Assembly: GCA_013036095.1 (NCBI GenBank) | Contig: JAAXCW010000004.1 | Span: 1-64,000 of the forward strand | Direction of reading: 5' to 3' | DNA: 64,000 nucleotides | From: Vulcanimicrobiota bacterium | Lineage (GTDB): Bacteria; Vulcanimicrobiota; Vulcanimicrobiia; Vulcanimicrobiales; Vulcanimicrobiaceae | Shown: piece after piece, positions 26,125-34,274 of the stretch | Layout of the letters: each line of letters begins with the position of its first letter | Position numbering within the stretch: position 1 is the stretch's first letter | Notes under the pieces: generated by a model | Databases searched by the model: none | Seen by the model: only the letters and a program-made list of their open reading frames with translations | What the model was told of the DNA's origin: nothing | Made by a program: the position numbers and the translations under genes

Positions 26125-26721
26125 TCACGGCCGGATCGCCGAGACCGCTGGAGCGTGTATATCGAAAGGCAGCCGGCCCTGTAAATCCTTCACCGTAGCA
26201 GCTGACGCTCCGAAGAGCGCACCGTCTTTCGGTTGGATCTTTTCTGCGCTAATTGTAACGGGTTGCCACGTCCCGTTCGGTCCTCGCACCAGTAAAATCT
26301 GTCCCGCCTGCCTCCCCTTCACGAACGTCGCGATCGCGGTGTCGCCTTGCTGCGCCGATGCGTTGACCGTCGCGCCAACCAGTCCGCGGCCAGCTAACCC
26401 CTTCTGCGCTTGCAGGGCGACGATATCGTAGTTAACAGAGCAGCTTCCACCAGGCCTGAGCTTGTCGCTTTGCTCCAACTGAATTATTGCATGAGCGCAC
26501 GTCAGAAAGGTGGTGGCACTGAGCTGATGACCGACAAGGGCCGCAGTCTGGCGCTCCAGAGTCGCCGGGCCGGTGTAGAGAGGTTCCGGGCTGCGAGCGA
26601 CCGCCGTTGCATAGCTTGAATTCTCACTCCCGGTAGTGGAAGCTCCTTTGCCACCGCACGCGGTCACAGAAAGCATTCCAAGGATCAGAATTATGGCAGT
26701 GGACCGATTATGATGAAACAT
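26125..26721 (-). CDS. Secreted lipoprotein, unknown function
   Basis: 198 residues. Signal peptide with lipobox-like LSVTAC near residue 22, then a Ser/Gly/Thr linker and a soluble domain of about 150 residues (YTGPATLERQTAALVGHQL, GDTAIATFVKGRQAGQIL, GPNGTWQPVTISAEKI). No family recognised. GAGG precedes the ATG, which directly abuts the stop of the upstream membrane-protein gene. The three-gene set 28415-26125 is therefore probably one operon. Confidence 0.7.
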   Translation of the reverse strand: MFHHNRSTAIILILGMLSVTACGGKGASTTGSENSSYATAVARSPEPLYTGPATLERQTAALVGHQLSATTFLTCAHAIIQLEQSDKLRPGGSCSVNYDIVALQAQKGLAGRGLVGATVNASAQQGDTAIATFVKGRQAGQILLVRGPNGTWQPVTISAEKIQPKDGALFGASAATVKDLQGRLPFDIHAPAVSAIRP

Positions 26722-27351
26722 TCACTTTGCCTCGTTCGGAACACGCGTTTCAGTCGAAACAATGTCCGCCTTTCGGATACTAAAAACATAGGCTTGGGGA
26801 AGCTCGCTCGGATCCTCTGGAAGCGGCGTGGGCTGCACGAGCACGTACAACTTTTCTTTCGTATCGAGCACGATTCGTAGCTCTCTGAGTGCGTTCGCCT
26901 CGCGAAGCAAGGCCGGATACTTTGAATTCAACCCAGCGTTGAACTCGACTCTGGTAGCATTGATCGAGCGCGTGCGAAGGTCATGAACCTGCCTGCGTGC
27001 CGCGACGTATCCGAGAACGCACACGCTGAGTGCGCAAAACAGCGTCATGAATATCTGGGCCAGACGCGCCATTGCCGGAGGAACAGCGGCCGCTTTGCCG
27101 ACCCGCCAAGACGTCCAGAGGAACGCCAATACGAAAACTGCGAGCGCACCGAATGCGTACCAGTAGCTGACGAAAATTTTCGAGGCCGCGATCATCGCGT
27201 CATTGGGGCTGACATCGGCGCCAGAAAAATCGATGCCGAGAACGTGGAGATATGTATAGATGTAGATCAGGCCGGCGAACGAGAGGATTGCCACTGCGAG
27301 TATGGCGATATCGCGCGCGCTGCCCCAAAACGCGCCTTTGTCACCGTTCAC
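26722..27351 (-). CDS. Membrane protein, unknown function
   Basis: 209 residues with three hydrophobic segments (about 12-32, 62-82 and 93-115) followed by a soluble domain of about 90 residues ending in VFSIRKADIVSTETRVPNEAK. The GTG start at 27351 overlaps the TAG of the upstream gene. No family recognised. Its position between a TIG-domain membrane protein and a lipoprotein suggests a cell-envelope complex. Confidence 0.65.
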   Translation of the reverse strand: MNGDKGAFWGSARDIAILAVAILSFAGLIYIYTYLHVLGIDFSGADVSPNDAMIAASKIFVSYWYAFGALAVFVLAFLWTSWRVGKAAAVPPAMARLAQIFMTLFCALSVCVLGYVAARRQVHDLRTRSINATRVEFNAGLNSKYPALLREANALRELRIVLDTKEKLYVLVQPTPLPEDPSELPQAYVFSIRKADIVSTETRVPNEAK

Positions 27352-28415
27352 TACGCCGTCACCGTGAAAACACTGGTGCTGCTCGCATGGACGCTGTTGG
27401 GATTGGCCGGATCGGCGGAAAGAACGGCGATGTATATCTGCTGGCCGGCTGTGGGGACTTGGCCGTCGTTTCCGGTGGCGGGCACCGTGAATACAACACT
27501 CGTATCACGGTATGACGCGGGCACGACGGTGGCGCTTCCGAATAGGACCACACCTTGCGATCCAAAGCCCGAGCCGCTTATCGCCACCGAAGTTCCAATC
27601 GGCCCGAATTCCGGATTTAATTTCGCAATTGTCGCCCCTCCGCCACCCGAAGCGATTTTCGTCCCCAGGTATGCCCCTTGGCCGATTCCCATGAGGATCA
27701 TCAGGGTCTGATCGATATCCGGGAATTTCCCGAGATCAGTTCCGCTTCCCATTGCCGCGTTGACTTGGAACACGTATACGGCGATTGCAATGAACGTCCA
27801 AATTAACATCTGGACTTTGGAGAGATCGGGAATGCCGGAATCGTCTGCCGCCACGAGATCAGCTAAACGCGCCGGCCGCATCGCTGGGAGTTTTGGCGAG
27901 CGCCCCGAGTAGACGTACGATGATGTCACTCCCTTAGCGGTGGCCATCGTGATAACACTGAAACCCATCGCCAGGAGCACATTCGGCGGGAGCGACCAGC
28001 CGGGAACTCCGGGCGTTATAGAGCGAAGTTCGTATATCGCAAACAAGGCAGCATACGCGAACACGACGACGCCGGTCCAAACAAGGAACTGAAATTTAGA
28101 GGTGCTGTACCGTCCGTCTTCGCCGATTGCCGCGGTAAGGAAACCAGCCCTTTTGCGCGTCAGTAAAGACGCCAGGGCTAAGTAGATCAATAAGAACGCT
28201 AAACCGACGAGATAGGCTAGTCTGATCTGCCAGAGTTCAACGGGTTTCAGGGCAGGCACCGTAGGGGCGGGTGTCGATCCCGCAGCTTTTGGGGCTTGCT
28301 GCGGTGCCGCACTAGCTGCGGGCGACGGCACCGCGGCCTGGACCGTTGCCGCAGCCGGCGTGACTCCCGCCGGCTGCGAGACCTGCAGCAAGAACGCGGC
28401 TATCATTGCGAGCAT
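27351..28415 (-). CDS. Membrane protein with C-terminal IPT/TIG domain
   Basis: 354 residues. A signal-like N-terminus and an Ala/Pro-rich stretch (to about 55) lead into about five membrane helices (62-82, 110-130, 150-168, 208-228, 240-258). The last 90 residues are an IPT/TIG immunoglobulin-like domain: FGPIGTSVAISGSGFGSQGVVLFG and VPATGNDGQVPTAGQQIYIAV. KFQFLVWTGVVVFAYAALFA and KVQMLIWTFIAIAVYVF are a repeated helix motif, implying internal duplication. GAGAGG lies 8 bp before the ATG. Function unknown. Confidence 0.75.
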   Translation of the reverse strand: MLAMIAAFLLQVSQPAGVTPAAATVQAAVPSPAASAAPQQAPKAAGSTPAPTVPALKPVELWQIRLAYLVGLAFLLIYLALASLLTRKRAGFLTAAIGEDGRYSTSKFQFLVWTGVVVFAYAALFAIYELRSITPGVPGWSLPPNVLLAMGFSVITMATAKGVTSSYVYSGRSPKLPAMRPARLADLVAADDSGIPDLSKVQMLIWTFIAIAVYVFQVNAAMGSGTDLGKFPDIDQTLMILMGIGQGAYLGTKIASGGGGATIAKLNPEFGPIGTSVAISGSGFGSQGVVLFGSATVVPASYRDTSVVFTVPATGNDGQVPTAGQQIYIAVLSADPANPNSVHASSTSVFTVTA

Positions 28416-28556
28416 AGGTTAGCCTCTCTGAATCCGAACATTGCTCCGTCCACTGCACTAGACGGGTATTTGTTAACTCGTTGGATCTTTAGAAAATATG
28501 CGCGCTTGAACAAAGTTAATGACAGGCTTAGGACCGTCCTTACGCTATCGCAGGGT

Positions 28557-28715
28557 CTAGCGTTTGTACTCCCACTCGCAGCGGTCACTCCCACCAGCGT
28601 GGCGGCTCGGCGGTGGAAAGCGCTCACCTTTTTTCACATGAGCCGTGGTGTCGGGATGCAGTCTGCAATAGACGGTTCCGTCGCGTGGAACGATGTCGCC
28701 GGGAGTGTAGCCCAT
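28557..28715 (-). CDS. Small YjzC-like protein
   Basis: 52 residues starting at the ATG at 28715 (GAAAGG upstream). The pattern PGDIVPRDGTVYCRLH then KKGERFPPPS and a final aromatic strand (CEWEYK) resembles the YjzC family of about 60-residue proteins of unknown function (GxxVPxSGxY ... KGExFPPC). A longer frame to 28790 exists but has no ribosome site. Operator-like site 3 lies 68 bp upstream. Confidence 0.65.
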   Translation of the reverse strand: MGYTPGDIVPRDGTVYCRLHPDTTAHVKKGERFPPPSRHAGGSDRCEWEYKR

Positions 28716-28783
28716 ATTTTGCCTTTCATTCGAACGTGCGTTCTCCCAGCCGTGGGAATCGAGAGTGGGAGATGCTGCCTGCC

Positions 28784-28799
28784 TAGCCAATTTGAGCTA
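28784..28799 (-). promoter_or_regulatory. Island palindrome, site 3
   Basis: On the minus strand TAGCTCAAATTGGCTA, one mismatch from site 1, located 68 bp before the YjzC-like start. Sites 3 and 4 form a divergent pair like sites 1 and 2. Confidence 0.55.
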
Positions 28800-28952
28800 T
28801 CAATTCCGCCTCCCTTTCATCGGCCGGCGGCTCAAGGGTACGCCCGGCTAATCAGAAAATTTCGGGTCTCTTGAACCCGCATCATCGACCCCTCCGGCGG
28901 GAGTAACAGTCTCAAAAAAGACGAGCTAAAACACTAGGACCCATTCAAAGTT

Positions 28953-28968
28953 AGCTCAAATGGGCCAT
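28953..28968 (+). promoter_or_regulatory. Island palindrome, site 4
   Basis: TAGCTCAAATGGGCCA lies 18 bp before the ATG of the 22-codon ORF at 28987 and 153 bp before the DUF6338-like gene. TTTAGATAAAAT immediately follows and offers a -10 element. Confidence 0.55.
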
Positions 28969-28986
28969 TTAGATAAAATTAACGGG

Positions 28987-29055
28987 ATGACCGAGGACCT
29001 ACATCCCGGGCGCCCAACGGAGTTGGATGAGCGCATGCTCGAAAAAGACGTCTAG
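28987..29055 (+). CDS. Possible 22-residue leader peptide
   Basis: ATG at 28987 to TAG at 29053-29055 encodes MTEDLHPGRPTELDERMLEK plus two residues, highly charged. It lies just after operator-like site 4 and 66 bp before a DUF6338-like gene. It could be a leader peptide or chance; there is no independent support beyond position. Confidence 0.3.
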   Translation: MTEDLHPGRPTELDERMLEKDV

Positions 29056-29121
29056 GCTCATCAGTTTCTGAGCAGTTTTTGCGTTTTTCCATTCCAAGAA
29101 ATCGCAGGAGCAACCAAGACG

Positions 29122-29730
29122 ATGGAAGTCTTCAAAGACCTAAACACAGTAGAGCTGTTCATCGCATTTTTCATACCTGGGTTCGTCATCGTAAAGATCT
29201 GGGAGTACTTCGTGCCGGCAGAGTCGTCAGACTGGGGCAAACGCCTGCCTGAAGTCATAAGTTACAGCTCCATGTACTATGCGGTAACGATTTGGCCATA
29301 TTTTCTACTTCTGGCGCGGTACGCAGGGCTCGCGCCATATTACGTTTACCTGGACATATTTTTGCTGCCGATTGCTGCAGGAATGGTAATCGTAAAACTC
29401 CGCGGCCTTCCGATGCGAACGAACCGCGGGATTCAAGCTACCCCGTGGGACCAGTTTTTTCAGCGGGTCAGCTCAGATCCGTCGCTGAGGGAAGGCGTCT
29501 TGGTGGACGTTAGGCTGAAAGATTCAACTCAGCTCCTGGGTTATTTCGGTCAAAAATCATTCGCTTCAACATTCCCGAAGCCAGCGCAGATCTATCTTCA
29601 ACAACTATACGAGTTCGACAAGAATGGCGCCGCCAGACCAATCGTACCGGATACAGGCGCCTTGATCGACTGCGAAAACGCAGCAAGCATTAGCTTTCGT
29701 AAATGGCAAGCAGCCCAACCAAACAATTGA
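29122..29730 (+). CDS. DUF6338-like membrane protein
   Basis: 202 residues. Three hydrophobic segments (about 10-28, 50-72, 74-95) precede a soluble domain with VDVRLKDSTQLLGYFGQKSFASTFPKPAQIYLQQLYEFD, the pattern of DUF6338 proteins (short loop, G-x-F/Y-G, Ser-Phe-Ala-Ser-x-x-P). The function of that family is unknown, but it is often in accessory regions. GGAG lies about 12 bp upstream of the ATG. First long gene of a plus-strand series that runs to 35447. Confidence 0.7.
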   Translation: MEVFKDLNTVELFIAFFIPGFVIVKIWEYFVPAESSDWGKRLPEVISYSSMYYAVTIWPYFLLLARYAGLAPYYVYLDIFLLPIAAGMVIVKLRGLPMRTNRGIQATPWDQFFQRVSSDPSLREGVLVDVRLKDSTQLLGYFGQKSFASTFPKPAQIYLQQLYEFDKNGAARPIVPDTGALIDCENAASISFRKWQAAQPNN

Positions 29731-29757
29731 ACCAACACTGAAAGGCAGGGAACCAAC

Positions 29758-29973
29758 ATGAGTTCTGCTGATGACCACGGCGCAAGAAACTTTGCGCGCC
29801 CGATCCAAGACGACGACGAGAAAGAACCGAATAAGACGAACGCTGAAGACGACCGCCCTGCTGGCGACAACATTGACACAGAGACCTTCCTCGAACTTGA
29901 AAAAGCCGAGCGCGCGCCGCGTCCCGATGTCCTCGAGATTTGGGGAGGCCAAGGCCACACAGATGGAGTCTAG
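29758..29973 (+). CDS. Small charged protein
   Basis: 71 residues, rich in Asp, Glu, Asn and Arg, no hydrophobic segment. GGCAGGG lies ten bases before the ATG. It starts 27 bp after the DUF6338-like stop, so probably the same transcript. The C-terminus (RPDVLEIWGGQGHTDGV) carries the only aromatic residue cluster. No family recognised; DUF6338 genes are sometimes followed by a short charged ORF, so a partner role is possible. Confidence 0.6.
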   Translation: MSSADDHGARNFARPIQDDDEKEPNKTNAEDDRPAGDNIDTETFLELEKAERAPRPDVLEIWGGQGHTDGV

Positions 29974-30126
29974 AGGTGTCCCGTCTTACTGGATTCGCCG
30001 GCGATCATTGGTTTTCTCGTACAGAGCCGTATTGCACTCGGCTCCCGCACACAGACTGATATTGCGTCTAACACGCTCGCGCATATTTCCCAAGCGTAGC
30101 CGGCGCAATCCAACGGCGACTGAAAA

Positions 30127-30714
30127 ATGATTCACGTGATTTTCAATCGACCAGGCGGGACACTAAAAATATTCCAGGACGACGGGTCACTGTGGGCTAC
30201 GATCGATGCCGGCGGCGACGCTTGGGGCAACTACGGCGTGTCCGATGATGCCACGCCTCCATCGCCGCCGTACGGGCATGCGTGTTGGCTACCGCAGGGA
30301 CATTACGTTCTCGGACCACCCGAGACGCTGGCGCCGCCGATCGCATCTGAGGGCCCCGCGCAGATTCCCGTGCTCGATATCAGTACCGCCACGATGGAGG
30401 AGCTGCTCCAGGCAGGAAAAGCCTCTGCGTCTCCTACCGGCTACGTCATCGGCGGAATCCATCTGCCCGCGGGTCAGTTGGCGCGTTACGGGAACCGCCG
30501 CGGTCTGCTTCTACATGGCGGCGGAAGCAATCTAGCGAAGCTCAAACCGCCGCAGGATCCCCTCGCTAATGATCAGGCGCTGTGCCGAACATTCGGCTGC
30601 ACCCGGCTACACAACGGCGATCTAAACGACCTTGTCGCGTTCTTGCGGCCACTCCTCAACGGGAATACGGTGATCTTCAGCGCGGTCGGTGATCCAAAAC
30701 CGCTTCCGTTATAG
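30127..30714 (+). CDS. YkuD-like (L,D-transpeptidase fold) protein
   Basis: 195 residues without signal peptide. Towards the C-terminus LLLHGGGSNL supplies the conserved His-Gly and, 25-30 residues on, FGCTRLHNGDLNDLVAFL matches the YkuD catalytic motif (x-G-C-x-R-[LM]-x-N-x-D-[VLI]) with Cys nucleophile and Arg. The N-terminal half (FNRPGGTLKIFQDDGSLW, AWGNYGV) gives the expected beta strands. YkuD enzymes make 3-3 peptidoglycan cross-links in the periplasm; lack of an export signal is odd and could mean another delivery route or role. Confidence 0.7.
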   Translation: MIHVIFNRPGGTLKIFQDDGSLWATIDAGGDAWGNYGVSDDATPPSPPYGHACWLPQGHYVLGPPETLAPPIASEGPAQIPVLDISTATMEELLQAGKASASPTGYVIGGIHLPAGQLARYGNRRGLLLHGGGSNLAKLKPPQDPLANDQALCRTFGCTRLHNGDLNDLVAFLRPLLNGNTVIFSAVGDPKPLPL

Positions 30715-30998
30715 ATTTCGGCGCCACACGACATGCATATTGAATCGAGGGGCCAGATGATCGATTACAACAACCCCGCTAGTCGGATTACCTTTTGTTA
30801 TACATCGGACTTGCAGTTGGAAACGACGGAAGCGCTGCTCCGTCCGTTTATATGCCGGGCCGTTAAACAATCGCTGCCCTCGCCCATGGGGATTAATCGT
30901 GCTCCATCCGCTCCCGCGAATCGACGACCATCACTAATAATGTATACGCGAGGACATCCCCCAGTTTGCTTCGCACTGTTCAGTTTGACGCGCAAAAC

Positions 30999-31643
30999 AT
31001 GAGGGCTGCAGTATTTGTGCGCTACGAGGGCGCTGATGGGTTGGGTCACGTTGGTTGGGGATTTGACATCGACGGAGCAAGTGCGCACTGCGGTTCAGTT
31101 GAGAACCCGCTCGGCATTCCGTATTGTCCCGTCGGCTCGATGGGATTCTGGGACGCTCAGAGCAACGACCCCGTGGCCCCGATGATGCTGCGCAAATATG
31201 ACGACGCTAAGGTCATCGATCTCGGCCAAGCAGATCCGTCGAGCGCATATTGCAGAGTACTCTGGGTCGCTCAACAACCGTACCTCGTTTGCGGCCGAAA
31301 CTGCCTTGATGATGTGTATGACGTGCTCCGTTCCTACGGCGTGCCTGATTTGCCACCGCCATCAACCGATTGGAACCCTAACGAATGGTTCGGCCTATGG
31401 CGAGGCAACTCAGCATACCTCCACCTTGATCAGTTGATCTGGAACAATCGTCCCGCTCAACACGCGACGAACTTGACTGGGTTGGCCTCACCCGTGCCCA
31501 TCGGTGACGCGAGAGCCCAGCCGCCGCCGTGGCGAACCGTCGGAACGCCACAGTTTGAAGACTTGCAAGCGCAACTGGCAGCAGTTTCCTCGAAAGAGTC
31601 CATCCGCCGTCATGCTGCGCGCTACTATAAAACAAGGTCCTAA
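30999..31643 (+). CDS. Predicted permuted-papain (LRAT/NlpC-like) protein, paralogue two
   Basis: 214 residues from the ATG at 30999, chosen because it puts GHVGWGF at the same distance from the N-terminus as in the paralogue at 19431. The second shared motif is GRNCLDDVYDVLRSYGVPDLP (Asn-Cys then acidic helix). His-then-Cys order is that of permuted papain folds. It lacks the crystallin-like tail; the C-terminal 50 residues are helical and basic. Upstream 30715-30998 holds no recognised gene or operator site. Activity is inferred, not shown. Confidence 0.6.
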   Translation: MRAAVFVRYEGADGLGHVGWGFDIDGASAHCGSVENPLGIPYCPVGSMGFWDAQSNDPVAPMMLRKYDDAKVIDLGQADPSSAYCRVLWVAQQPYLVCGRNCLDDVYDVLRSYGVPDLPPPSTDWNPNEWFGLWRGNSAYLHLDQLIWNNRPAQHATNLTGLASPVPIGDARAQPPPWRTVGTPQFEDLQAQLAAVSSKESIRRHAARYYKTRS

Positions 31644-31712
31644 CAGCCATGTCGAGGCAGTCGCGCCGACTATCCTTTTCGAGCGAGCCAGCAGAAATCA
31701 AGGTGTACTGCC

Positions 31713-33212
31713 ATGCTAGGTAATGGGACCCGGAGCGTTACGTCGATAAGGCACAGATACACGTGGTCGAACTTCACAGGCCGATATGTAACACAACCGC
31801 TGAAATACTACGTGCCAAATGATCTCAGCGAGCTCAGAGATGCCATGGCAGATTCACTGGCCAAAGGATGCCGAATCCGCGCCATTGGTTCCGGGCACTC
31901 TTGGTCCGACATCGCGACTACGCCGGATGCCCTAATCGATACCCGACGGCTCAACCGCGTATTAGGCTTGGAGCGAGATATTCTCGTTCTGACCTGTAAC
32001 CAGGAGACGCTCTTCCGCACGGAATGCGGGATCGTAATTCGTGACCTTATCCGGGAATCGGCGAAGCTCGGCTTAGCATTGCCCAATATGGGCGGATACG
32101 ACGGCCAAACTATTGTCGGCGCATCCCAAACCGCTACGCACGGTTCAGGTATAAATCTTCCGCCGCTTTGTGACTTTATCGTTTCACTCGATATGCTCAC
32201 GTCGCACAACGAGTTGCTGAGGATCGAACCAAGGCAGGGCATAACCGATGCCGCTCTTTTTGCAGAAAAATATCCGGACAGACGCCTTATCCAGGACGAC
32301 GACTACTTTAGTGCGGTTTCTGTGGGCCTTGGTTGCCTGGGTGTAATCTACTCCGCGTACACGCGTTTAGTGCCGTACTACTGGCTGCGTGAAAATCGGC
32401 TCATGGCCCCATGGAGCGACGTCAAAACGCGGGTCTATGAGCGCCTGGCAAGCCACCGGCACTACGAAATTGACGTTAACCCACACAGCACGAATGGACA
32501 AAATACTTGCATCGAGACAATGCGCGATTTTTCCGAACGCCCTTCGCTGCCTTGGTTCCTGAGATCTCATCGCAGTCTGTTCCCCTATTTTTTTGCTTCT
32601 CTTCCGGGCGCCACGCAGCTTTTCGCATTTCTTTTTCGGCAATTTCCAAGTCTTTCTCCCCGACTTATTGATTGGGCTCTGAGTCAGTACCCCGACCGCG
32701 ACTATGTGGATGATTACAACGTCGTGCTTCCGATAGGGACGCTCAACAATATTATTTCCTATTCCAGCGAGCACGCGCTACCCGTGAGCAGCTGCGTGCA
32801 GGCGATAGATATGATATTGGAGATGGCCGCTCGTTCGAGTAAGGACTTTATCTACCACAGTGCGCCCGTCGCCGTTCGCTTCGTGCGGAAAACAAATGCG
32901 TACCTCGCAATGCAAAATGCCGCTTCGCAGGAAGAGGATTTTTGCATGATTGAATTTCCGGTGGTGATCGGAACTGTGGGCGGCCTTGAGCAATTGGAAC
33001 GATACGAGCGCGCTCTAGCCAAGCTGGGTGCGCGGCCACACTGGGGTCAGGTAAACTATCTCAGCGGCTACGATCTTTCTGCGCTATATCCAAAGCTGCA
33101 AGCATGGCTACGTATCTTCGATGAACTCAACGCCGATGGGATGTTCGATAGTGACTTTACGGATCGTTTAGGATTTTCGACGCGATCCGCGCGCAAGGAC
33201 AGGCAATGTTAA
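31713..33212 (+). CDS. FAD-linked oxidoreductase, aldonolactone oxidase (ALO) type
   Basis: 499 residues of the vanillyl-alcohol-oxidase superfamily. The FAD-binding half contains RIRAIGSGHSWSDIATTPDALIDTRRLNRVL, where the His of GSGHS is the usual covalent flavin attachment residue, and GYDGQTIVGASQTATHGSG. The substrate half ends with RPHWGQVNYLS, the HWG motif of gulonolactone/arabinonolactone/alditol oxidases. It likely oxidises a sugar lactone or alditol and releases H2O2 if oxygen is the acceptor. Its stop overlaps the next ATG. Confidence 0.85.
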   Translation: MLGNGTRSVTSIRHRYTWSNFTGRYVTQPLKYYVPNDLSELRDAMADSLAKGCRIRAIGSGHSWSDIATTPDALIDTRRLNRVLGLERDILVLTCNQETLFRTECGIVIRDLIRESAKLGLALPNMGGYDGQTIVGASQTATHGSGINLPPLCDFIVSLDMLTSHNELLRIEPRQGITDAALFAEKYPDRRLIQDDDYFSAVSVGLGCLGVIYSAYTRLVPYYWLRENRLMAPWSDVKTRVYERLASHRHYEIDVNPHSTNGQNTCIETMRDFSERPSLPWFLRSHRSLFPYFFASLPGATQLFAFLFRQFPSLSPRLIDWALSQYPDRDYVDDYNVVLPIGTLNNIISYSSEHALPVSSCVQAIDMILEMAARSSKDFIYHSAPVAVRFVRKTNAYLAMQNAASQEEDFCMIEFPVVIGTVGGLEQLERYERALAKLGARPHWGQVNYLSGYDLSALYPKLQAWLRIFDELNADGMFDSDFTDRLGFSTRSARKDRQC

Positions 33213-33961
33213 AAGCAATGGCGGAGCCGGGGATCCAGGATTTCTGGGATGCGCTGCGCAGCAAGGGCGGCATCATCATATGGAGTTCCGTGCTTCTGCT
33301 GCTCCTCTGGGGGCCTAAGGGAGTGCCGATGTTCAGTGGCTGGTTCAGCGGCTGGCTAACTTCGAACCCAGCGGTCGCGGCCTATCGCATCCAGCTCGTT
33401 TCCATCGCATTCGGAATCATCTTGCTTGTCCTCGTCCCATTGCTGATCGTCCGGGCGTTGTTTGCCCAAACGCCAAGCGAGTATGGTCTCGGTCTTGGCA
33501 ACATACGCGAGGGAGTTCTTTTAATGTCCCTCTTATTCGTATGCGCCCTGCCATTTTTTTACCTGGCCTCGGCAGATCACGCCATGTGGAGCGAGTATCC
33601 AATGATCTATCGGGGTTTAGATCTACCCCAAATCATGCATGCATTCAATTGGCAGACTTTCCTGATATTCGAAGCCGCGTATTTAGGGTTTTTCCTGGTG
33701 ATCGAGTTCACTTTCCGCTCTTACCTCTTATTCGGATTGATTGATCGTTTCGGCCCATACGCTATCTTACTGCAATTGTTGCCCTACTGTATTTGGCATC
33801 TTACGAAGCCGTTCATGGAGTTCGCAGGCACGCCTGTCTGGGGAATTGCGGTTGCAGTTATCGCCTTACGCGTTAGATCCATCTATTACATCGTTCTGCC
33901 CCATTGGGCGCTCAATGTGTTCCTCGACATCATGATATTACATAGAAGGCACGTCTTCTAA
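33206..33961 (+). CDS. CPBP-like intramembrane protease family protein
   Basis: 251 residues with six or seven membrane helices. Three CPBP-type motifs are recognisable though divergent: EFTFRSYLLFGL (for EExxxR), YCIWHLTKP (FxxxH) and PHWALNVFLD (HxxxN/D). CPBP/Abi proteins include prenyl-protein proteases and bacteriocin self-immunity proteins. The first motif has only one Glu, so activity is uncertain. It starts inside the end of the ALO gene and is clearly coupled to it. Confidence 0.7.
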   Translation: MLKAMAEPGIQDFWDALRSKGGIIIWSSVLLLLLWGPKGVPMFSGWFSGWLTSNPAVAAYRIQLVSIAFGIILLVLVPLLIVRALFAQTPSEYGLGLGNIREGVLLMSLLFVCALPFFYLASADHAMWSEYPMIYRGLDLPQIMHAFNWQTFLIFEAAYLGFFLVIEFTFRSYLLFGLIDRFGPYAILLQLLPYCIWHLTKPFMEFAGTPVWGIAVAVIALRVRSIYYIVLPHWALNVFLDIMILHRRHVF

Positions 33962-33988
33962 GCAATCCCATTTGAAAGGAGATCTTCA

Positions 33989-34246
33989 ATGGCCTGCCCC
34001 TCAGTTGGTTTTGACAACGTAGATGCGAATGTATGGGCTTGCCTCAAAAGAGAAGCCGCTAAACAGAAAGTTATCATTGGCCCTGATAAGGGCTCGTTCA
34101 GCGCGGCCGGTTTTGCATTTGACTACGTGTTTGATCCTGTCGGAAAAACCTTATCGATAACGTGCACGGATGGAAATGAGCCCATGTGTGGCTTTATCAA
34201 CGGCAAAATAAAAAGCCTCATTCAGAATACCGGCTGCTTGCCGTAA
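33989..34246 (+). CDS. Small cysteine-containing protein
   Basis: 85 residues with five Cys (near 3, 18, 59, 67 and 83) and no signal peptide. AAAGGAGA lies eight bases before the ATG, one of the best ribosome sites in the island, so translation is likely. Strand-rich centre (GSFSAAGFAFDYVFDP, TLSITCTDG). No family recognised. Spacing of 27 bp after the CPBP-like gene suggests the same transcript. Confidence 0.65.
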   Translation: MACPSVGFDNVDANVWACLKREAAKQKVIIGPDKGSFSAAGFAFDYVFDPVGKTLSITCTDGNEPMCGFINGKIKSLIQNTGCLP

Positions 34247-34274
34247 AGCCGGCTGCGATCATCGCTAACCGTCC

